From NCBI GenBank assembly GCA_009746045.1, contig RPFO01000072.1:4404245-4468244 (forward strand): a DNA stretch of 64,000 nt, in the 5' to 3' direction. The notes beneath the pieces were generated by a model, which had not been told where the DNA came from, made no database searches, and was given only the letters and a program-made list of their open reading frames with translations. Of this stretch, positions 9,696 to 20,000 are shown piece after piece. The position numbers and the translations under genes were made by a program. Numbering within the stretch: position 1 is the first letter of the stretch; every line of letters begins with the position of its first letter. The DNA is from Mesostigma viride. Its lineage: Eukaryota; Streptophyta; Mesostigmatophyceae; Mesostigmatales; Mesostigmataceae.

Positions 9696-11579
9696 ATAAG
9701 GAAGATATTGGTAGAAAGAAAATGTGATCAATAAGGTATAAAAAGGTAAAATAGGAAAAGGAAAACAGGTGGCAAGGAAAACTCCCCACAGCAAAAAGAA
9801 AATGGGTGTGCCATGTAAGGGAAATCGAGGAACTTACTTGTAGGAATGTGGGGGCTCTCATATTTCCTTAGATGCAAGAAAATATGAACACTGCGTGAAA
9901 GCCTAGTAGGAAGCCTTCCGTGCATGAGGCGACATCTCCTTATCATTCAATTTTACAAATGTACGTCTTATGTGGTATGCTACCAAGTAGGTTGCATCAT
10001 TCACCGCACATACACCGCACGTAGATTGTCATGCACATGTGCAGTGATTGGCATGTAATGCTGGCCTTGCGTGTAGCAGTGCAGGTCACCAGAGTGGCAT
10101 CTGATCCTGGCACCTGGCCCAAAGGCCAAAAGGTGCATGTTGTGAGTGAGGCGCATGCACGCCCAAGGTACGTTGTCAAGTGTAATGTGATGCCTGTCAC
10201 GATTTTTTGTCATGCACAACCCAACCAGCATGCTTACAGTGGTGGTAATGGTGCATTAGCTCTTACTCGTCACAGTGACACCAGCATGAACTTCGCATAT
10301 TCTACCTGCCATGTACGGTATAAACTCCCGAGAGCACATAATATACACTCGAATATATACAAAAAGGCTCCATACCAAGGTATGTGAATGGAAGCAAACA
10401 TATGCCATTGTGTATGGTAATGCCCCAACCACAATCGTCTGTCCAGCTCATTTCACCCAGAACCAGCAAGTCGTACAACGCCTTCATCAAAGCTTCCTTA
10501 ACAAAATCCCCGGCATCGCGCCGTTGCTGCACCGAGTGTGTTGGAAGTGACACCGGAACTGACTCAGTCACAGTTGCGGGCAATATACTTCAGAAAACCC
10601 TTTGACGTGGTGTCCGGAGAGACGACGTCACGCCGCACATTGGGACCTCGCGGGCGCTGAATGACAGGTCCAATCTCGTCAAGAAGATAATCGAAAGCGT
10701 CAAGCGTGACCTGAGACGTTTCCTGCATCAATCTCCCGCAGTCTCAGGATCGCCTCGTCGCCACCTCCTCATCTGGAACGCGAAGTCATTGATCCTTTCA
10801 ATGGACTCAAAACCCGGCGTGACACCCGCGCAGTTGCGAGGCCCACGCCCGGCGGATCATCTTCTCTGACTGCGCGGAACATGTCCTCGCGATTAGCCCC
10901 CCCCCCCCCTCCGGCACGAGCACGTGATGGTATTAACAGATCCCGTTGCTGGCGAAGCTTCTGCCTTTTATAAAGCGTAGCCATCATCGTACGTATACTT
11001 TGCCAACCCATGATTGCTGCCAGAAACGACTAACGAGGAGTGGGGAAAGGCTATCAAACGGGAAGCAGATCAAGGATACGAACGCCTTTGTCTAACCAGG
11101 CCAAGAATCGAGTCACAGCCAAGAAATACGCCAGCCTACTCTAGCTAAGACGAATGGCTGCCCAATGACGCTTGTAATGTAACTACAGAGAATAACTGAC
11201 GCGTAGAATGCCAAACTAGAACGCAGGTATATAAGTAACTCTCTCGAATAGGATCGACGCCAGGAGAACGTCATGAACAAGTCACTGTGGCAGACTACAA
11301 TGTGGAGGGGAAATGACACAAAACCATTGGTGCAATCCCAAAAGCTACAAAGATCCGTAGCGAGATCACGTTCGTGATGGCTAGAAGCAGGAAGCACTGA
11401 TCAAGTGTCGGCCATAGTTTGGAATGATGACCATGAACGCCGACGATGTCACTTTGTTGACACAAGCTGGAACGTGCAGTTTGTGGCCAGGATCGGTCCG
11501 CGCCAAGGTGCGCCGACTTTCCCGCGCAAATTCTTCTGTGACCTTCCCCAATGAGCATTTCCGACCCTGTGAGTCAGTG
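9696..11579. other. no gene seen
   Basis: About 1.9 kb of mixed sequence with only short, unconvincing ORFs on both strands. A C-run lies at 10895-10911. It may be diverged transposon DNA, since it lies between the two GGGG-ended elements. Confidence 0.35.
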
Positions 11580-11700
11580 AACGGGTGTGCGAACAGGCCG
11601 GCGAACAGACGCGACGAAACGGTTCACACGGCCGTTCGCAAACCCGTTCGCACACCCGTTCGCACACCTTGTTCCCCCGGACCTGTGAGTTCAGCCTTAA
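11580..11700 (-). repeat. GTGTGCGAACGG cluster, mirror copy
   Basis: Contains units of TTCGCACACCCG and its complement, and ends CCCCCGGACCTGTGAGTTCAG, the inverted form of the edge at 4196. It directly precedes the family-1 retroelement end at 11700-11934. Confidence 0.6.
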
Positions 11701-11934
11701 GTGGGCCCAGGTAGCAGAGGACAATGACCGGCCCCCTCCGGTGGGGCAGAAGCGTTTTTGTAACCCATGGGTAAAATGCCATGAGAGACCGCTAGGGTCT
11801 GTCTCCATCTCTAGATAGCATGGACCGGTAGGATTGTGTGCCCCCATCAATCCATCTGGCATCCATCCATCCATCGGGGTACGTTAATACTCCGTGACTC
11901 CCCAACGGGGGCACGAGTTCAATTAATTAATTAA
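11700..11934 (+). mobile_element. retroelement 3' end, hairpin family 1
   Basis: CTAGATAGCATGGACCGGTA, CATCCATCCATCGGGGT and TTAATACTCCGTGACT lead to a hairpin (11898-11911, with a GGGGG variant arm) and a TTAATTAA tail. The GGGG-ended element begins exactly at the end of this tail (11935). Confidence 0.65.
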
Positions 11935-14572
11935 GGGGACGTGGCGCGCCGAATATTTTCCGCGCGAAAAAATTCGCGGCACCGGCCGTACCGTGAAAAG
12001 TGGGTGCTCCGTGCGCGCACCACTTGCGGAAGTGGCCATGGCGACTGCGTTTAGGCGAAACTAGCAATGTAGGGCTAGAGAAATGCAAAAAAAATGATTG
12101 GATGTTGAAGACGATGATTTAATGATGTTGGATTGCGGCGGCAAGTGGCTGGTTTACAATATCGCTGCTTTCTTTTACTGCCATCGGCATGGGGGGTAAT
12201 CTGCATTTTTTGGTCGCGCGGAATAAAATAGAATTCGTGATTGCGGCAGTAAATTCTCAGTTTTGGGGGTCTTTTTGACCGTGAAGGATGCATTCATATC
12301 GGTAGCATCGAATTCTAAACCGAACGGGTGCTTTTTGCTACATTTTCGGCCATTCTCTGTAAGTATTTTTTCAGGCCTGCGCAGTGCATGTCGGAACCTT
12401 CCATGGAAGAACGGCCGTTGTTGCGCGCCTGGGCGAGGGATCTACGAGGGCAAGGTATAGATTTGTGGCGACTGTTATCTACTATCAGTTCTTTCTTCGA
12501 AGAGCTCATCGTTCGAAGTTTTTTGCGTTCGTTTTGGTCAGTTTCCGCCAGTTAACTCTCCGTTGCGTGCCGTCGTGTTGACGAATACCTGGCAGCTTTA
12601 GCTTGTTTTCGTTGATGTCTTGATCAAATCCGCTTAGTCTCAGCCGATAGATCCTAGGGAAGGCGTAAGGGATTTCATAGCACGTGTTCTGGCAAGGATG
12701 TTGTGCGTATGGACGCTTCTTGTTGTGTGATAGTGACGCACCCTTTCCTCGCAGCGGCATCACAGCGGTCAGAAGCTGAACGGCCGCCACTGGTTTCTTT
12801 GCATTTTATCGTGCAGGGAAGGAATTTTTGAAATCGACGATCATGTTGGAGATATTGCATTCGTGTGACTGCATGTAGATAGCTGCCATCATTGGTTTAT
12901 TTGAGCTTTCCTTGTTATGATGATGTGACAAGACAGCAATGTTGCTGAGCCAACCATGGTTAACATGGTTGACTGCATACAAGCTTTGTATGCCATGATC
13001 TCCTTGGTTCCTTGCCCTCCATAGTTCCAGTTTGTTGCCCATGTCGGGTAGTGCAGTTAAGGAGTTGTTGCTGTGTTGGTAAGCTTGGTTGGCATAACCC
13101 TTACAATCTAACGTGGGAGAAACATAGAAAATGCTGGTAATGCATGTGAGTGCCATCATCATTATTGCTATTCACGTACTTATAAGTCTGGCCATGCTCG
13201 AGGGACGGTGAAGGAGTATGAGGTGCGTGGCCACCCCTTTGTACTTCACAACATATTCAGCATGGATTTGATCCATGTTGATGGCATGTAAAGTGTGATT
13301 GTGTTTACTTGCTTTCTGAGTGGTCCTTAGCGCCTTGTCAGGTAGTGAGTGGTCGTCTAGGAAACCCATCAGTGCGTGCCACAGTGACCCCCAACCTTGA
13401 GCATGTGTCGTCATCAGTGTGCTAGAGTTAATTATATGTGCTTTTGATCATAGATTTGCTGAGTTCTTAGCATGAAGTTTACAAGGTAACCTTGGGTAGA
13501 GTATAGTGTATGCTCTCTTGGCATGTATGCCTAGCGATCGTGTTGCTATGCTTGCGCTGGCAAGGTTGGCCATGCCGAGGGCAGATGAGGGAAGATGTGG
13601 TGCCTAGCCGTTTGCTTATGTTTTGTGATCGAGTGGGGCATGCTTTCTGGCTTTTTGGATGGAAAACAGCATGCCTAAGTGGCCATATACAAAGAAACCC
13701 CCCTTAAGCTTATGTTCAGGTTTTAGCACGCATAACCTTATTACTTGAGCAAGACTTGTCGGAATGACCTGTGTTAAGGGTGGCTGCCACGACGTGATGC
13801 AAAGGGAGGGGCAGGGGGACGATGGGGAAGGTAGTAGTGATGATGAGAATGATGTTGATAATATTCCTTGCCTTGCATGTGCTTCCCCGGATGAAATTGA
13901 CGGTGTCCCTTTCCTGCTGTGCAGCACATTCGGGTGCAAGGGAGGACTGCATGGGTGCTGCGCTGACCCCCCGTTGACTAAGGAGCCCAAGGGGGATTGG
14001 TTTTGCCCTGCCTGCCTTGTGCAGGATGCTTACAAGGGCTGATATAGTGACATTTTCTGTTTTAGCGGGCATTTTTTTTAAAACACGTCTGACGCAATAA
14101 CTTGAGCTAGACTTGTCGGAATGACCTGGGACTTGGAACACTGCTGTCCCCCTGTTAGCCGGAATTTTTGTTGATTTTGTGGCCTTATCGGAAGTGTTTA
14201 TGATATGTATATTCCCAATGTCCGGTAAAAAATGACCTGTTTTGCGGGAAAATTAATAACTGTTCAAGGTTTTGCCATTTCCATTATGTAAATAGCTCAG
14301 CAAGCTACAAACTCAGGGAACTATATGACCTTGATTTTTGGTAGCCAACAAATAAGTGCATTGGCTGGGGCATACTCAGCCCTAATTAGCGTCTTTTGCT
14401 ATTTATAGCGCATTATTGGCGTATATATGGGGGTAGTACCCCCAACAAGTGCATGGACAACTCACTAGAGATGTTATTTAGTGCCCCCAATCATAATTCA
14501 GCATTGTGCAAATGAATTTCAAGTGATATTAGCATATGTCAGATTTTTTGGGTTTTGGGGTGCCACCTCCCC
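11935..14572 (-). mobile_element. non-autonomous GGGG-ended element, right copy
   Basis: Begins GGGGACGTGGCGCGCC after TTAATTAA and ends GGGGTGCCACCTCCCC before TTAATTAA. Both ends match the left copy (1820-3695) in inverted order, so the two sister elements are in opposite orientation. It is ~760 bp longer. Part of the excess is a ~330-bp insert with a PHD-finger ORF (13772-14099). No transposase-like ORF was seen. Confidence 0.7.
13764..14042 (+). CDS. PHD-finger ORF inside a transposable element
   Basis: A 92-codon ORF (ATG 13764, TGA 14040). Its C-terminal half has the C4HC3 spacing of a PHD finger: Cys-x2-Cys (CLAC), LLCSTFGC, KGGLHGCC, then the typical linker PPLTKEPKGDWFCPACL. The N-terminal half is acidic (GDDGEGSSDDENDVD). 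PHD fingers usually read histone H3 tails. Known cases include chromatin proteins and some retroelement ORF1 proteins. The insert is absent from the sister element and flanked by 29-bp near-identical direct repeats (13743-13771 and 14100-14128). It may be a captured host fragment or a remnant of a transposon protein. Expression is unknown. Confidence 0.6.
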   Translation: MTCVKGGCHDVMQREGQGDDGEGSSDDENDVDNIPCLACASPDEIDGVPFLLCSTFGCKGGLHGCCADPPLTKEPKGDWFCPACLVQDAYKG

Positions 14573-14778
14573 TTAATTAATTAATTAATATCAAGGAGAC
14601 AACCAGCGCAGGCCAGAATTAATTAATATGACCAAGTAATGACTGAACCAGCCAACGTGAAGGGACAAACCAATTCAGCCAGCAAACCAAGCCAGCGAAA
14701 GGTTCAGCAGCCACGCAGACAACCTAGCCGAGGAATCAGAAAGCTAAGGAACTAGATCAAACAAACAAGCGTAGTACG

Positions 14779-15299
14779 CGGGGTGGGTGGGGGTGGGTGG
14801 GGTGGGGGGGACGGGGTGGGGGTGGGGGTGGGGTGGGGGGGGGGGGGCGGTGACGGCGGCGCTGGCGCTGGCGTTGGCGTTGGCGCTGGCGCTGGCGCTG
14901 GCGCTGGCGCTGGCGCTGGCGCTGGCGGTGGCGGTGGCGGTGGCGGTGGCGGTGGCGGTGGCGGTGGCGGTGGCGGTGGCGGTGGCGGTGGCGGTGGCGG
15001 TGGCGGGGGGGGGCGGGGGCGGGGGCGGGGGGGCGGGGCGGGGGCGGTGGTGGTGGTGGTGGTGGTGGTGGTGGTGGTGGTGGTGGTGGTGGTGGTGGTG
15101 GTGGTGGTGGTGGTGGTGGTGGTGGTGGTGGTGGTGGTGGTGGTGGTGGTGGTGGTGGTGGTGGTGGTGGTGGTGGTGGTGGTGGTGGTGGTGGTGGTGG
15201 TGGTGGTGGTGGTGGTGGTGGTGGTGGTGGTGGTGGTGGTGGTGGTGGTGGTGGTGGTGGTGGTGGTGGTGGTGGTGGTGGTGGTGGTGGTCGTGGTGG
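14779..15299 (+). repeat. compound GGGT / GGCGCT / GGCGGT / GGT satellite
   Basis: Successive blocks of (GGGGT)-like, (GGCGCT)n, (GGCGGT)n and a ~250-bp (GGT)n tract. The block order suggests stepwise decay or expansion between related 6-mers and 3-mers. Long frames in all phases (poly-Gly, Val, Trp; antisense poly-Pro, Thr, His) are artefacts. Confidence 0.97.
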
Positions 15300-17046
15300 T
15301 GAGAGTTTGCATATGCTCTCTTGCAAATTCGAAAAAACAGAATTAATTGTAGAACCGAAGCCAGAAAGGCCAGCAGCCAAGCAAGCAGATGATTCATCAG
15401 AACAAGAATGGGACGAGGAAACAAGCCAGCACCCACCAATCGAACTTGCAAGAACTCTGGTGGGAGTTTTCTTGGTGCATTATAATTGGTGACGCTGGCA
15501 TCTGGCTGCCTCAATCGTAACATGATCACGACTATCGAGCCAATGATATCTACAAACTTGCGGCAGCCTGTTGGTGGCACATACCAGTTGCACTTTGCGC
15601 CAACTTCGAACACGGAGGGGGGGGGTCTACGCCCGGCAAGTCGGCACGCCTGTCTGATCAGTCAAATTTCCGTGAATATCCGCAGTGCGTTTTGGCCATG
15701 CAGGTCAGCGGAACCGTACGTAAGCCAGGCCGACAGTCGGTTTCCTCATTCCTTCGCACGGCCGACCCTAGGATAGGAAGTTACCAACATCCCCGTTTCA
15801 CAAAGTCCAATGTCGAAACTTCTCATTCCTTAATGACTGCCGGCCCGTGAATCCTACAAAATTCACGTCCGCGGGGCCATACAAGCCATCGCGGTTGTGG
15901 ACAGCCATTAATGTGCCTTAGATTCGATTCGAAACCTTATGTTGGCATCTGAAAACAACTTTACTTCGCATGGAGCGCCCGCCATATGTAAGGGGCTCAT
16001 TTCGCCATCCAATGTCCGTGCATAACAATGCAGACTTGGACGGGATCGAACCCACTGAACATGGAATTACGGATGTAATTAGCCCATGATCGAGTTCAAA
16101 CCCTAGTGCATTTCCAGCCTAAAAGCGACAAGCCAGCTATGATGCGGCAAAAAAATGCCTCAATTGCAAGTCAATTGCGTAAATAATCAAAATTCTAACA
16201 AGTGAAAAGATTTCGGGCAATAATAAATTTGTGGTTGTTGCTCAAACCAAACTGAACTTCCCTGCCCGCCGGTTGTCCCGTGTGCCGTCGAGCCACAGCC
16301 GTCGAGCCTCGGCCTCCATCATTGCATCTCACGTGCCTTGGGGCAAAAAATCATGTTCTAGTTCGCGCCTTCGCGGCTAATGGACAACCCCGTCCGTAGA
16401 ATCTACGGGCACGGCGCGGGCCGCTGGGGCCAGCCTGCGCGCGAATCTGAATCGTGACGCATGTAGACGCATGTACCTGGTCCTGCGATATCCTCACTGG
16501 ACTGGTAGAGCCTGTATGGACGTATTGCGTATGGACGTATTGCGTATGGCCGTAAGGCTTATGGTCGTTTGCCGTTGGGCGTTGATGCCATGAATGGGGC
16601 ATTGGGCAATGATGGTTTATCTGACTTGTTTCGGTCGACTTGACCTGTTGACACTTGACAGCGCATTTCGTACGTGGTGAAGTTGCAGCAACCGACGCCA
16701 GCCATTTCTTTAATACAGTCAAATCCGAAAAAGACCAGAGGATTACGTCACCTTGTACCACCTGATGTGCTGCTTCAGTAGCGCGCATGATTTTGACGTT
16801 CGTGATTTGTACTTGACGTTTTGGATGATTTGACGACGATTTAACCCGGAAAATGGCGCTATCGAACTACGAATTTGACCGGGTTGTTCTCAGGATAATG
16901 CATGTCACCTCACTGTCCCTGTCCCGTGCGCATATATCAATCGTGGAAGGCTTGCCATTGCACACACGACACGCATCTAACTCACGGGCTTGGGAATCCG
17001 ACCTTTTTTCTCTCCCCTACCATACGCTGGTCAGACACAATTCAAA
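15300..17046. other. no gene seen; upstream region of the next gene
   Basis: Mixed sequence. A tRNA-like antisense patch with GGTTCGATCCC is at 16030-16100, but its T-stem does not pair. A short GGACGTATTGCGTAT tandem repeat is at 16514-16550. The last few hundred bases must include the promoter of the gene at 17047, but no recognisable core element stands out. Confidence 0.35.
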
Positions 17047-20000
17047 ATGCCGCGACCGCCGCGTGTATGCGCGGCAGATATGTCGCGGCGTGCATCATTG
17101 GAAAATTTGAGTCTCCTCTTTGTTTCAGTGGCAATGCTGCTGGTACCGGGCACTTGCCAGACCGCCGTTCCTCATGTTCCCTGTATTAAGGACCAGCCAA
17201 GTGCAGGTCAAATTACGTGCACTGCAAACGATGTCTATTTGGCAACGGTCACCAATATTACCATTCTTGATAGTGACGGCGGGTGCACATCCCCCTCCGA
17301 CACCGTTACCTTCACGGCGATTTTTGCAATCATCGCCCAGTCAAAAACTCGATATGATGCCGGTTTGTGGTTTGCGGAGGACAGGGACAACGACGGGGCG
17401 CTCCGAGGTACGTATCCTAACCCCACATTTCCGGTCTTTCAAATACAGCCGGTGTAGAAACAGGTGCTTAGCATCTTGTTTGTGGCTTTGGCCAGTGGCA
17501 AGTACAAGCAGCTTTATGTGGTAGGCTGTAAGCTGGGGCATCTCTCATGTCATACCTTTTGCAAACATTTCTGTCTGTTCTTGCAGGCGTGTGCACCGCA
17601 GCGACTATTCCCAAGGCGCCTAGCCCCCCTTGGCACGACGAAGATTCGGATAACTGCGGAGATATGCTACAAGATGAACTGCTCCAACCAATGTTGACAG
17701 TAAGTTGCCTCAGCCATCTTTTAACTACTTCAGAGCACAACTCTTACAAGAACTGAATTGTTTGCAAGCGTCATCGGAGTGCCTGGTGGAGAATGCACCT
17801 GGTGGAAGCTTTTCTCGATTGCTTTGGCACAAGGATTTGTGGAATTGATGTGTGTGGCATACTGTCTTTGTTATGGTGCTTAACAGGGACGCTGTAGGTC
17901 CTTAAGGATGGAGGAGAAGGCATAAAGTGACTGTTGGGTCGTAATGAGTTCATGACTGTAAACTTAAATCACTGTTTCGGCGTTTTGTTCGTGGTTATGT
18001 CATGCGTGCCTCCTGACAGGTTACCGTGCCTTGCAGGGACGTCGACCAGAACAGCCAGCTCGATCTGGGCTACTGCATGTGAGTGCAGGCGACTCGGGGT
18101 ACTGCAATATGAGGAGTGTTTAATTCATCATTGCATGTGTTGATAGGTCCAGGAAGTGTAGATCAAACGGCAGGGAGCGCGAGTATAGCATCAGGGGGTG
18201 GCCAATTGTCAGATATCAGCTAGCGCGTCCAGATAGCTGCAGCTACAAGCAATCCTCATTCTGACGTGTCCAGTGCACAGTCACATGGTTGTAAAATCCA
18301 CAAATCTGATCATTAATTGCATCTTTTCTTCAAGGCACGGGTTGTGGATGTTTTATCTGCGCGATCCAGTCGTCCAGTAACCTTTTGTGGCATGCGTCTT
18401 TTAAATATCCTCCATGCCAGCGATGACATAAACTCACATGCCTTGCGTGGTGTTACCCTTCTGCCACGATGCCCACAGAACCTGGCAGAATAATGCGCGG
18501 CAAGCGTGCATCTCCTACGTGGACACTGTGCCGGACGCGCCCTCCAAGTGCAACTGCGAGCCAGGGCGCAACATCAACATTACTGTACCAGAATGCACCG
18601 TCAACGCCGACTGCGTGAGCTCGGACGTATGCTCCACGCTTGCCTGCATCAACAATAAATGCGTTACCACCAACACCACCTCTTGCAATGATGGCAACAT
18701 CTGCAACGGGATTGAGACCTGCGATCCAATCAATGGCTGCAAGAGTGGCACCCCCCTTGTATGCGACGATGGCGACGCCTGCAACGGTGTGGAGACCTGC
18801 AACCATCTCTCTGGCTGTGAGAATGGCACAGCGCCTGTCTGCGACGATGGCGACGCCTGCAATGGTGTGGAGACCTGCAACCATCTCTCTGGCTGTGAGA
18901 ATGGCACAGCGCCTGTCTGCGACGATGGCGACGCCTGCAATGGTGTGGAGACCTGCAACCATCTCTCTGGCTGTGAGAATGGCACAGCGCCTGTCTGCGA
19001 CGATGGCGACGCCTGCAATGGTGTGGAGACCTGCAACCATCTCTCTGGCTGTGAGAATGGCACAGCGCCTGTCTGCGACGATGGCGACGCCTGCAATGGT
19101 GTGGAGACCTGCAACCATCTCTCTGGCTGTGAGAATGGCACAGCGCCTGTCTGCGACGATGGCGACGCCTGCAATGGTGTGGAGACCTGCAACCATCTCT
19201 CTGGCTGTGAGAATGGCACAGCGCCTGTCTGCGACGATGGCGACGCCTGCAATGGTGTGGAGACCTGCAACCATCTCTCTGGCTGTGAGAATGGCACAGC
19301 GCCTGTCTGCGACGATGGCGACGCCTGCAATGGTGTGGAGACCTGCAACCATCTCTCTGGCTGTGAGAATGGCACAGCGCCTGTCTGCGACGATGGCGAC
19401 GCCTGCAATGGTGTGGAGACCTGCAACCATCTCTCTGGCTGTGAGAATGGCACAGCGCCTGTCTGCGACGATGGCAACGCCTGCAATGGTGTGGAGACCT
19501 GCAACCATCTCTCTGGCTGTGAGAATGGCACAGCGCCTGTCTGCGACGATGGCAACGCCTGCAATGGTGTGGAGACCTGCAACCATCTCTCTGGCTGTGA
19601 GAATGGCACAGCGCCTGTCTGCGACGATGGCAACGCCTGCAATGGTGTGGAGACCTGCGAAGCAGCCAATGGCTGTGTGCCTGGTGCTCCACCTGACTGC
19701 GGAATCGACAATGACGTCTGCGATGGACGGGAGTACTGTGACCCTGAAGATGGCTGCCAGGTCGATGAGAGCGTGATCCCTGTATTGTCCTCCGCCACCC
19801 CGCTGACCATCGATATCGAGGCAGGGGAGTGCGCGTCATCGATCGTGTTCACCAATTCCAGCATCCCCGTCCACATCACACTGATCAGCACCAGCGAAGA
19901 CACCGTGACGGTGACCGCTCTGTCCATCGCGGGTGTCACCCAGCTGGGCGAGTGCCAGCTCATCGTCGGGGCTGTCCTCAACAGCATTGGCGACACCATC

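Noticed and set aside
14744..15613. Poly-His, poly-Thr, poly-Pro, poly-Val and poly-Trp ORFs
   Set aside because: Translations of a trinucleotide/hexanucleotide satellite in all frames. No flanking conserved protein.
16030..16100. tRNA-like sequence with GGTTCGATCCC on the - strand
   Set aside because: The T-stem fails at the third and fourth pairs and no complete cloverleaf could be drawn.
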